In this document: positions 48,001 through 58,100 of the stretch, piece after piece
Layout: each line of letters starts with the position of its first letter
Numbering within the stretch: the first letter of the stretch is position 1
NCBI GenBank assembly: GCA_028015205.1
Contig: CM051518.1
Span: 30,408,001-30,472,000 of the forward strand
Source of the DNA: Mytilisepta virgata
Lineage: Eukaryota > Mollusca > Bivalvia > Mytilida > Mytilidae
Direction of reading: 5' to 3'
DNA length: 64,000 nucleotides
Notes under the pieces: generated by a model
Databases searched by the model: none
Seen by the model: the letters and a program-made list of their open reading frames with translations, nothing else
What the model was told of the DNA's origin: nothing
Translations under genes and position numbers: made by a program

Positions 48001-49513
48001 ATCCCAGACACAACAACATGAATTTCAAATGTTATTCTGCAACACTTTGAAAGCTGTCCTTAATTGAGGTTAACAGCACTGCAGTTGGTTCAGTGCTGGG
48101 GCATCACATTGTCTAGTTGAATTTGCACTTTAACTTTTGTAATATTGTTTTGGTTTTCAACATTTTAGGCCTTGAGCAAAACTGATGAGTTTAAAATCTA
48201 CAAAATATGAACATCTTGTGCATCAAAATTGGTATCAGAGAATTTATTAAGTTGAATTTTTTACTAAAAAGTACACATTTTCATCTGATTTGGTACAACT
48301 TTTTATACGAACATTGTAAGTATCTTACGTATTTATCTGGTAAAAACAGGTTATAATTTTATGAACATGAAGTGTCATAGTATAAGTATAAATATCGTTC
48401 TTTGGAAAAGTCTGTTGTCGTTGTAGTAAACTTTCCTGCAAAGATCCCCTCTGAAACAACTGGGCCAATTGGAACAAAAGTTGGCAGAAATGGTCCTTAG
48501 GTGGTCCTCTTTCAGAGTTGTATCTGATGACCCTACCCATCAGCCAAGATAGCCCCAAGAGCCGAACATAGTTTAAAATAGGACTCTATGGGTTTACTTA
48601 AAGATCTTCTTGTCTGAAACCACTTGACTTCAACATCTTGGCCAATTGGAACAAATCTTGGCTGCAATGTTCATTAGGCGGATCTATTTAATCACTGTTT
48701 AATGGCATTGAGGACTAATAAAAGGTGTAATCAATCAAGGGAGTGATGTATTCTTTTGATCATAAGTGGCAATTAGGTCGTTCACAAGTTCCGCAACATT
48801 TCAACATGTTCAAAAATATAGCATCTCAGCTGAAACAGATAGCATCTTGGCCGATTCAGATAGGATCTCGATGATTTCTAATAGTGTCACGGTGCCAACA
48901 TGCTAAAAGGGCCCAGGGGGAACACCGCCGGTCCTCTGTCAGAATTGCCATTGAAGATAGCTGCCAGAGCAGAACATAGTTTAACATAGGGCCTAATGGG
49001 AAAATTACTGAAAGATCTTCTTGTTTGAAATCAGACAGCGTGTTAGAATTTAACAGCAATGTTCATATTCCAGACTGCCAGTCAAAATGGACACAGTCAA
49101 GGTGAGTGATACACGCTCCTGGGAGCCTCTAGTTCTTAAATTTTTTACCTGTTCCCAATGGGAAGAATTTTTGTTTTTAACAGTACAAATACAAAAATAT
49201 CAATCAAAACTTTAAGGTAAAATGTAGGCACAAAATATTAAGGTCCATACGAAAATCCTCAACACACCAATGTTTATTTGGCCCTAGGTATAAAATTTAA
49301 ATGTAGAAGACCTCAGGGTATATACATGTAGTTTAAAATTATATATAGTGCTTGCTGACCTACCTCCACAAAATTAGTGTGTTTGGCATCTCTTACAGTA
49401 ACTACAGCATGTACTTCCTCTATTAACTTCTGTTTCTCATCATCATCAAAATGCATATACCACTTAGCAAGCCGGGTTTTGCCAGCTCTATTTTGTATAA
49501 GAATGAATCTAAT
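38969..49513 (-). CDS. AP2S1: AP-2 complex subunit sigma (AP2S1)
   Basis: Three minus-strand exons, 49364-49513, 42411-42584 and 38969-39070, encode 50, 58 and 33 residues in phase 0. With an initiator Met from a separate exon they make 142 residues, the length of human AP2S1. Read in order: [90 protein letters not shown]. This is the longin-fold small subunit of the AP-2 clathrin adaptor at the plasma membrane; with alpha it forms the site for dileucine sorting signals. The gene is about as conserved as any in animals, so the call is near certain. The introns (3.3 and 6.8 kb) are full of repeats. Confidence 0.96.
39110..40300. repeat. Two tandem families with about 161-bp units (AP2S1 intron 3)
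   Basis: At 39290-39900, units with tatctcagaaac and aaaattggatgaaaat-like text recur at 39314, 39475, 39637 and 39785 (161, 162, 148 apart). At 39905-40300 a different unit (gagagtgcttacaa) occurs twice, 161 apart. A hairpin head, cctcgctaagcgcagcatg, sits at about 39126, so the first set is probably a Helitron-like element. Confidence 0.55.
40640..41956 (-). mobile_element. Family K element with five homogeneous 161-bp units
   Basis: The anchor ggggcataactcctac occurs at 41071, 41232, 41393, 41554 and 41715, exactly 161 apart, and the units differ at only a few bases. The right side carries GGAC microsatellite runs (about 41846-41912) and then the stem CCCCCGCatcgcgttGCGGCGGGGG at about 41925-41950. 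The left edge begins gtcccccgcc. It lies in AP2S1 intron 3. Confidence 0.65.
42411..42584 (-). CDS. AP2S1: AP2S1 coding exon 3
   Basis: It encodes 58 residues from [20 protein letters not shown] to [10 protein letters not shown]. The acceptor is ttttag and the donor gtaagt on the minus strand. It is in phase with both neighbours. Confidence 0.97.
43358..43700 (+). mobile_element. Family L fragment with ATGCCCC hairpin
   Basis: The head is a hairpin of ATGCCCCGAC and a G-rich arm ending GGGGGCAT, followed by tgtccgtccgtttgtctgtcc. Two partial units share ttttggggcaaaatttagca and cagggattacaattttt-like text. The right boundary is unclear. Confidence 0.45.
43895..44995 (-). mobile_element. Family B arrays in reverse, 146-bp units
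   Basis: Units with gaccaaatatggtgggtcta and gacatgtacccacc-like text recur with anchors at 44085, 44241, 44386 and 44532 (156, 145, 146 apart). At 44632-44720 a family B 3' end in reverse (tgtctcgcctgagtatgcac) starts another copy inserted into the first. This lies in AP2S1 intron 2. Confidence 0.6.
45210..45875 (-). mobile_element. Family M element with 146-147-bp units
   Basis: Units contain gaagcagcatcactctccaa and gaccaaagatgattgatgta, with anchors at 45355, 45501 and 45648 (146 and 147 apart). A GGAC/GACA microsatellite (about 45780-45830) precedes the terminal stem CCCTCcacAACTCAGTTgggcGAGGG at about 45848-45872. No ORF is present. Confidence 0.6.
46545..47780 (-). mobile_element. Family E/B element in reverse
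   Basis: Its 5' head (47541-47634) has the same GTCTCGC hairpin and GGCGAC microsatellite as the element at 15398, in reverse. Units with caggtgtcagactggcatgt follow to about 46560. Flanking family B units at 47635-47780 show it is inserted in a family B array, the same nesting as in ARHGAP11A intron 6. Confidence 0.6.
48405..49132 (+). mobile_element. Family A Helitron-like copy with 3' end
   Basis: Family A units (ttggcagaaatggtcctta, ccaagatagccccaagagcc) run to the stem GCTCCTGGGAGC and CTAG at 49129-49132, then T. The left end is not clear. It lies in AP2S1 intron 2 just downstream of exon 2. Confidence 0.6.
49364..49513 (-). CDS. AP2S1: AP2S1 coding exon 2
   Basis: It encodes 50 residues beginning [20 protein letters not shown] and ending in [10 protein letters not shown]. 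On the minus strand the acceptor is caattttag and the donor gtaggt. It begins at the Ile after Met, so the ATG lies in an upstream exon, as in the human gene. Confidence 0.96.
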
Positions 49514-51204
49514 CTAAAATTGAAAGAATAATAATTAATAAATAAGCACATCTTATTCAAATTAACAAGGTGAAAAATAAAAGCTTCCAGTGAACTGTGT
49601 ATTCCATGTATGCAGTAAATGTTTTAGGAAAATCTTAATACTATCCGTAAAATATTGATAAAACATTTTAACTCTGCATTTATTTTTCTTTCTGATTCAT
49701 TACTGATTATAATTGCCTTTTTAGTGTTCTCCCCAGAAAATTCTTAAGGCGCAAAAATTATAGCATGCAAACGACATTTTTTATTTAAAGAAACGAAGCA
49801 CCAATATTGTGTATATAAAAAACATGTATTGACAAACAGAAAATAATTTTTCTGTGTATTAAAATGTTTATAACTAAATGAATAGTATTATACATATGTA
49901 TACATAGAGGTAAGGGAACAAATATAAAATAAATCAGTTAAATAATCTTCTATTTTTATGTGCCTGCAAGTGTAATGTTCATGTCTATATCTTTTAATTT
50001 TCCCTTTATAGAAATGATCATCAGGGCATTTGCTGGAACCCCCCCCCCCCCCCATTTCAATTATTTCTTCTGCTCATTAAAATCACCCCCCCCCCCCCAC
50101 ACCCCCTGTCCATCCTCCAATCAAACATTTAAATCCTCTGTTATTCATTGTGACTACACAATTTTTGTATGTGAAGAATGGTTCTGCGTCTTGTATTATT
50201 TAGAATTAAATTTTCGTCACTTGTCAAAAATGCCAAGATGTCAAAAATAATTCACTTATATTCCATGTTTAAAAAAAAACACTGGATTTTCATGTCGGGT
50301 GAATTTCATCAACTTGTGTTCACATCTATTCTACAGTCAAAAAGTGTGTATAAACAACGGCAGGGCTTTTCCAGTCAAATGTGTCAACATATGTTTTAAT
50401 CTTTAAAATTATTTTATTCTGGATGACAGTATGCAGATATTATAGGTGCGACTGCATGTTTATTTAAGGTCCTTCCAATCGTTTTACATGTGAAAGGGTG
50501 ATTTTCCATATCCGATCACTTGTTTATATTTTTGAAAACAGCCATTCACGATCGTTTTATTTCTTAATCCCAAAAACTAACACAAGCGCAAATATTTTAT
50601 AAAATCCATATTTTCTAGAAGTTTATCATGTTTTTTGCATGCTTTTTTGTATTAGTCTGTATGAAAATAGAAGTGTAAAGGTCAAATGTCGTCACTTTGA
50701 ACCAATAGAAAACGTTGATCTATTTTTACTTCAGTGGAAATACACATCTTGATTTTTTAACTGAATACACATATTTCGGCTATCTATAATAGATAATTAC
50801 TGATTCCACAATTTCTATTGACAATTAAATTTAAATATCTATTAATTACAATGCAAACAGAAGTGCTTGAATGTTATCAAACACTTCTTTATTGCAAATT
50901 GACTTTTAATTATGATGACGCTGCAGTGTTACTAATCAAGGGGCTGCAGTCAATTAAGAGCTGCAGTGAATGACAACTGCAAAGGGAAGGCGGTGCAGTA
51001 CCACAGCGCCATGTGAGGCTGGGGAGAACGCTGCTTTTTCAATACTAAGATGCCTCTGATTTTCAATGACAGCAGATGTTTTCTGTGTATAGTTCATTGA
51101 TTTTTTTTTTTTTAATATATCACTACATACTTGTAAATGTAAAATTGTTGAACGTGTGCAAGTTTTGTTTCCAAAAGTTTGGACTATGTTTCCATAACAG
51201 TAGA
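49514..51204 (-). other. AP2S1 intron 1, proximal part
   Basis: It holds two long C runs (about 50040-50055 and 50086-50100) on the plus strand. Otherwise it is AT-rich with no feature I recognise. Confidence 0.5.
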
Positions 51205-51600
51205 GCATGATTTGTCGCCCAAAATTACCTATCGCACCAACCAGGGAATAAACCTAGAACCTTTGGTTCAGTAGTCCGCCACTCTACCAGCTGACTCCAT
51301 GAGCACAGCTAAAAGAGGGTAGTTATAAACCTGTTACCATTCTTTAACTTCTAACATATGGGATATGCCTCGTTACACTTCCCCCTCCAGTCTCCACCTC
51401 AGCTGTCATTTTCCTACGATTACCATATACCAACTAGCACATTTTGACAACTGTGGATATTTAGTTGGATTCTAACCTAACAACACAGCATGATTTGTTT
51501 CCCAAAACTACCTACAGCAACAACCAGGGATTGAGGCCCAAACCTTCACCTTCTGTCCAGTCATCCACAGCTCAACCAACTCACTGAGCCCTGTTATATT
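51205..51600 (-). mobile_element. tRNA-derived SINE with two tRNA-like heads
   Basis: On the minus strand 51485-51600 and 51205-51305 each read like degenerate tRNAs: an A-box-like AGCTGGTAGAGTGG or AGTTGGTTGAGCTG, and a B-box-like GGTTTATTCCC or TTTGGGCCTCAATCCC. Both continue into the same downstream text. About 170 bases of body separate them. The acceptor stems do not pair, so these are not working tRNA genes. Confidence 0.5.
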
Positions 51601-51884
51601 ACTTTCGTCACCTGACTGTTTTCAATGTGTAACTTTATGCAAAGTTAAGGGTTTTGTATTAAGAAATAAGTTTATGAAGTTATGTTGGACGCTCACAGAT
51701 CATGGATACTGCAGGTAAGCCTGTCAGTGTTACAAGTTGCACTTGCACAAATAAGCACATTACGGGTTAAATTTTACGTATAGTGAAAATACCGATATAA
51801 GAAAGTGAGAGGTGATAATGTACATATAGATAGCCTTTTAAAATTTGTTAATTTCAGTAAAAATCTGCAAAATTAACAGTTTAC

Positions 51885-51887
51885 CAT
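51885..51887 (-). CDS. AP2S1: Candidate AP2S1 exon 1 (initiator Met only)
   Basis: On the minus strand an ATG is followed directly by gtaaac, giving a phase-0 ATG-only exon that would join to ATT AGA (Ile-Arg) of exon 2. Two other ATG-GT candidates (near 51338 and 51424) lie inside a SINE-like repeat and are less likely. The position, 180 bases from the POLR1C start, suits a shared promoter. A splice site this short cannot be settled by eye. Confidence 0.35.
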
Positions 51888-52066
51888 TCTAAAATTAATA
51901 TTCTTGAAAAACCGGAAAAGCCTCCCTACTATCAGTATCTGTAAGGCGCTTGAAGATGCAATTATTATCGGCGATATTTGAAACGCACGAGTGAGAGAAG
52001 GAACGTCGCATGGGCAAAAGGTGGTTATCACTTGCCAAAGAACTCTGCTAAAAGGTTATTTACAAT
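51888..52066. promoter_or_regulatory. Probable bidirectional AP2S1/POLR1C promoter
   Basis: This is the 179-base gap between the POLR1C start codon and the candidate AP2S1 Met exon. It is richer in CG dinucleotides than its surroundings and has an ETS-like ACCGGAAAA at 51911-51919. No TATA box is obvious. The call depends on the uncertain AP2S1 exon 1. Confidence 0.4.
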
Positions 52067-52129
52067 ATGACAGACCTTATAGAAGACGTTAGAAGAAAAG
52101 TAACTTTACGCGAACATGGGGTAGAGAAC
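52067..52129 (+). CDS. POLR1C: POLR1C coding exon 1
   Basis: It encodes 21 residues, [20 protein letters not shown] and N, and ends in phase 0 before gtatgt. The pattern [16 protein letters not shown] matches the vertebrate N-terminus, which supports this start. Confidence 0.9.
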
Positions 52130-55100
52130 GTATGTCTTTCAGTTACATTATTCAGGCTATCTGTAATCTAAAATAACTTCTGCAAATGTAGGCTTCTTAG
52201 ACACTGAGTAGTTTCGGATTAGCTATAATAAATAGCTCCTGTTACAATTTTTGACTTTTTTGTTGATAAAATCAGGCTTAAAGTCAGTTAAATCAGTACC
52301 AACAATTTTAATATTTATACTATATAATAAAATGTAAAATATCTAGCTAAAGATATCACTGTTTCTGAGTAGAAAAACACAAATCATTTAAATATATATA
52401 TTGAACATCTACGTTTTTTCTTCTTTTTTTAGGTCACCTGGCCCAATGGTGTCGTCACTTGGCGTCCTTTAAAGATCTTCTTGTCTGAAACCACTTTGCC
52501 AATTGGAACAAAACTAGGCAGCAATGCTCCTTAGGTGGTTCTCTTTCAGAATTTTATCCGATGACTCCGTCCGTCATCCAGGATAGCCACCAGAGCTAAA
52601 CATAGTTAAACATAGGACCCTATATGAAATTTACTTAAAGATCTTCTTTTTCGAAACCATTAGTCCAATTAGAATAAAACTTTGTGGCAACGGTCCTTAG
52701 GTGGTTCTCTTTCTGAATTATATCCGATGACTCTACCCGTCATCCAAGATAGCCGCCAAAGCGGAACTTAGTTTAACATAGGACCTAATGGGAAAGTTTA
52801 CTGAAAGATCTTGTTTGAAACGAGTGAGACAATGGGAACTTGACAGCAATGTTTCAGGCTGCCAGTCAAGATGGACAGAGTCCAGGTGAGCTATACAGGC
52901 TCCTGGGAGCCTCTAGTTTTGTATTTTCTAGTTGCAACAGTTTATACCTTTCTCAATAAATATTGTTTCATAATCGTCTACATTTTGGTTCTGTAAATTA
53001 CTGTAACAATGTACACACCTTTTCCTCTGTAAATGTTGCTATATAAGCAAATGGGTCTATAATCAGTTGTAAAATGTCAAATTGTTCATCTTTCATATTA
53101 AAGATAGCCAACTCTTTACTACAAGAATTAATTAAATCTTCCAAAATCGCTTAAAAGCTACATTGTCAGTTTGTGTAACCCAGTAATTGTCAATCTTAAT
53201 AATGGAATTGCGGTGAATACCAGAATAAAATATTGTTCCAGTATTGTAATTTTTTCAAAAACACAATACTGATGCAAATTCTATAAATAGTGTGGTAGCC
53301 GAATATCCAGGATAACTTCAAATTGCGAGAAGAACCATTAAGTAGCAGGGTGAGGTAATAAAATGGCCAAGAGCTGCACATTGTGACATCTTAATACCGC
53401 TCAAGGAAAGCCCTTAGAACAAGTTTGATATTTTCTTTAAATATCTCTATGACATGCACATGGACCCCAGCTTTTCTTAAATAAGTAACAAAAGTCCATT
53501 ACTGACTAACATTAGCATACCAAAATCTAAAGAAAAAACAGAGACTGTCTGCATGCATCTAAAACAATCAAATAATCATCAATAATATTTTATTGCAAAT
53601 TTGCTAATTATTTTTTTTTTTTATCCTCTCTATCAACTTTTCATTAGAGATTATTGTTTGTGTTTTTGAGAAAATTTTACAAAGAACCTGGCAAACATCT
53701 TTTTTCATTAAAAAGTTATGAAAGTTTCTCTAAGTCTTAAAATATAAAATTTCGTATGAAGGGGTTTTGGTTCAAATATACCAAAATCAATGTCAAATAT
53801 CTTAAAAACTAAGTCATATACATTTTGTAGGTGCAGGTTTCTTTGCATATATTAACTGTTATATTCTATTATAATAATTCTTGTATGTAAAATTTTAATT
53901 TATTTTGAAAAAAATTGTGAATCATTAAAATCAGGAATAAAAAAATCATATTTAATTTTAAGTTTTGTAATTTTAAATTTCCATAATGTATCCAAACATG
54001 AAAAAAAATGTGGACTTTTATCAGTTTAATTTATGTATGTCCCTTAATATAAGTAGATGCATTAAGGTTTGAAATTCAGAATTTTAGGGTCTAAAATCTT
54101 TAATGCTCACCACATTTTATTATATTTAAGATAAATTGATTTGTTTGTTTTTTAGACTCATAGCTCTGATTTCCCTGGTAGTTATGAAGATTATGATGAT
54201 GCCTGGAATCAGAAGAAATTTGAAAAGGTTAGATTGGGGTTTTTACTTATGCTATTTGTCATAGTTTCTCTATTGTGTAAAGTATTTTAGTTTAATACTA
54301 CATGCATGTTCTGTTGTTATATGACCCTCAGGTACATGTGGGAATTTTGATGGCAACACAATCTTTTTATTTTTGCCATGGATAAATGTGGTTGAAGATT
54401 GCAGTAAAATTAGAACTTTAATTTTGATATTTGCCTTTACAAAAGAACATAAATTTCTATTGGTAATGCTGGAACATTGTTGGTTTACACTGAAAATACA
54501 CAAAAAATATCTGAGGTTGCAGTGAAATTAACTGTAACATAGATGAAATATGATAACGCTTATCTGGTACAAATGTTTTTGTCATGCCTTATAAAGTAAC
54601 TACATTACTTAATTTAATGGATAGAAGACTGTTTCAGGAATTTAGAATTGACATGGTTAAAATGAGTCATGATGAACTTGAGTTTGATATGATTGGTATA
54701 GATGCCTCCATTGCTAATGCCTTCAGAAGGATTCTTCTGTCAGAAGTGAGTATTTTATTCAGTTGTATATTATGAATAATGTATTTAAAAAGGTTGATAA
54801 TTCCATTAATTTTTATAGTTAGATAAAAAAAATCATGAATAAAATAAAGAGTAATCAGTATAATTTTTGGAAATAAAATATTTTTGTCATAAACTGTTAT
54901 AAAAAACCAATATGTTTACTTTCTTATTTTATATTTTACAAAATTAAACTGCATGAAAATTTTGAATTTGCTGTTATTCAGTCTAATTATCTCCCCTGAA
55001 TTGGATGTGGTTTTTACCTTCCCTAGGCCAATCAGTGATATCAAGTCTTTAATTCTGGCATATTCCATGAATGTTTAGGAAAACATTGGATAAAACATAA

Positions 55101-58100
55101 TGGAGCTGCTGTAATTCTTATGAAATAAGTTTTTATAACTGCAGATACAGAAAACAAAATATTCTGACAGATGGGAAGTTAAATGCTCAATTCCACATTG
55201 TTAATATTCCTCAACATTTGTAATAGCTTGTGGAATGATGTTATTACCAATTTATTAGTTATGATGCTCCAAGTTTTTATGTTATTTTTTTGACTGGTCA
55301 ATATGTATTTTATCCTCTAAATAAAACCTTATAAACAAAAATATAATGTGTATTTTAAAGGTACCAACAATGGCCATAGAGAAAGTATATATCTATAACA
55401 ACACTTCTGTAATACAAGATGAAGTACTAGCACATCGACTTGGACTAATACCAATAAAAGCTGATCCACGTCTGTTTGAATATCGACAGGATGGTATGTA
55501 ATTTCACAAGTCTTTTTGCTAAAATGTTATGAAAATTGTTATGATATTGTATTATTATATTTATTTTGATATGGTATTGTAATTATTATATTATTTATCT
55601 TGGCCTGATTTGTTTTGCGTAGCCTTATAACATGTATAATATGTTTACATAATATTTATAGTTGTTTACCAAATAATGTTATAACTGCGCAGTTTAGAAA
55701 TCACTGGAACAATAATGGATACTGATGGAATGACTAGACTTTCTATTTGACTTACGTAATAATTATGGTGTGATTCGAACTTCTACCGTATTCCAGAAGT
55801 TTCCGTTCTACAGTATATATATGGACACGAAAGTTGGACTTGCAGAGCATAGCATATTGGACCGTACATAGACATTCTTGTGTTCTCAGCTGTTGGATTT
55901 ATTTACGTTTCATACATCGTACTTGACAGACTGTTATTTTCATTACATCATACTAGATTGTGACTGATTGGATATAATACTCCGTTTGGATTCAGGCAAC
56001 AGTGACCAGAATTCCGGATCAAGAAAAAACAGGATTTTGAACAGTTAAGTTGACATTTTAGTTTTTTTTGTAATATTTTTGTAAACTTTGTATATATAAT
56101 AAATCTTGTTAAATTTTATTATTGATTTGTGTCTTTTGTTGGCTACATTTTAAAGGTGATTTCGGCCGTAACAGAAATTGGGGGCTCGTCCGGGATAACG
56201 TTAATATCTTATTAAATTTTTTCAGTATTTTTTATTAGAGTTAGCCAACAAAATTCTACAAAATGGAATTTGATGCTGGTAAATTTTTGAAAACGCCAGA
56301 CCTGGAAGGGTTTGATAAATTAAAGAAAGAAGAATTAGTGTTGCTTGCTAAACATCTAAAAATAGATTTTAGAACATCTATGAGAAAACAAATTATAAAA
56401 AATTTGGTAATAGACAATTTAGTTGATTTGGAAATTTTTGGTGAAGAGGCTCTTGACCTCAAGGTCGAAAAAGTTGATGCTTTCAAATTAAAACAGCTTG
56501 AATTAGAACATGAACTTAAATTAAAACAATTGGAAAAACAATTGGAAAACGAAGTTAAATTAAAACAATTAGAAAAAGAAGATGAATTTAAATTAAAACA
56601 ATTGGAAAACGAAGTTAAATTAAAACAATTGGAAAAAGAAGAAAAACAATTACAGGCAGAACTTGAAATGAAGGAAAGGTTAGAGATGGAGAAAATAAAA
56701 ATAGAAATGGCTAAAGTAGAAAGCAACACTAAGTCAAAATCAGAACATTTTGAGGCAGCAAAAAATATCCGTTTGGTTCCGAAATTTTGTGAAAAAACTG
56801 TTGATAAATTTTTTCCACAATTTGAGAAAATTGCTCAAAATTTGAAATGGCCAAAGCCTTATTGGACTACAATGTTACAAAGTGTTTTTGTGGGCAAGGC
56901 CGCTGAAATTTACTCAGCACTTTCTTCAGAAAAAAGTTCTGATTATGACACTGTTAAACAGGAAGTTTTGAAAGCTTATGAGCTAGTGCCAGAAGCATAT
57001 AGACAGAAATTTAGGTCTTATAAAAAGTTTGAAACACAAACCTATGTTGAATTTGCTAGGGAAAAAGAAGATTTATTTGATAAATGGCTTACGTCAAAGA
57101 AAATAGATAAAAATTTTGATAAATTAAGACAATTAATGTTATTAGAAGAGTTCAAGCAGTGTGTTAATTTAGACTTAAAAACACATTTAGATGACAAAAC
57201 TGTTGAGACATTGCAAGATGCAGCTGTTGTTTCCGATAATTATACCATTTCACATAAAAGGAGTTTCAAAGGTCAAAATTTTAATACTTCAAGCGGAAAT
57301 TACAAAAATCAAAGCACTGAGCGTACTGATATTAAGCCTGTTGCACAGAATAAGAGTCCGTCTAGTTATAACATGTCTGGTCCAAAATTTGATACTTTTG
57401 AGAAGAAGTCACTAACTTGTGCTTATTGTAAGAAAAATGGTCACCTGATGGCTGATTGTTTTAGACTCCAGAAGAAGAATGAAAGAGATCATAAGCCCAA
57501 GTCCAGTGCTTGTACGACACCCGTTGTTACCAATAAGTTGGAATGTCCTGCGAGTCAGGCTTTTAAGTCCAGTTTTTGTGATTACATGGAGGATTATAAG
57601 CCCTTTATGTCTGATGGGTTTGTTTCTATTGTTGATAATACTACTCCTCAGCCTATTAAGATTTTACGGGACACTGGAGCTTCTCAGTCTTTGTTGTTAG
57701 AAGGTGTGTTGCCTTTGTCCGAGGAGACGTCCGTTGGTGCCTCCGTTTTGTTACGAGGTGTGGAGTTAGGTTGTATAGATGTTCCCCTCCATCGTATTTA
57801 TTTGAAGTCAGATTTAATTACTGGACCAGTTGTTGTGGGTGTTCGTCCTACTCTCCCTGTTGAGGGTGTTTCATTATTGCTAGGTAATGATCTAGCTAGG
57901 AACAAAGTGGTTCCTGAACCAATTGTTACAAGTGAACCGGTGGTGGATGTTAAATCACCTGAAGATGATGCTGAACTGTATCCAGCTTGTGTTGTTACTA
58001 GGGCAATGGCAAGAAAAAAACAAGATGAGGATCTACAAGAAGGCCAGTATGATTATATGGACCTTTCTGACTCTTTCTTTGCCGACATTGAAGGTCCCGG

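Larger units (their letters stand above)
55537..56173 (+). repeat. 5' LTR
   Basis: It is 637 bases, TGTTA...TAACA. It has a TATA box (TATATATA) at 55814-55821 and AATAAA at 56098-56103, so U3, R and U5 can be roughly placed. It appears identical to the 3' LTR along its whole length. Confidence 0.95.

Noticed and set aside
47781..48050. 89-codon ORF after the family E/B element
   Set aside because: It partly overlaps family B unit sequence and has no homologue I recognise or splice support.
51233..51305. tRNA gene on the minus strand
   Set aside because: The acceptor stem does not pair and the sequence recurs within 300 bases as part of a repeat.
51338..51426. Other ATG-GT sites as AP2S1 exon 1
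   Set aside because: Both lie within the body of a SINE-like repeat, so they are weaker candidates than 51885-51887.
54584..54775. Single-exon ORF around POLR1C exon 3
   Set aside because: Its ends run into intron sequence; only 54638-54745 matches POLR1C and has splice sites.
56256..56729. 157-codon minus-strand ORF rich in Ser, Asn and Phe
   Set aside because: It is the antisense shadow of the repetitive coiled-coil Gag region.
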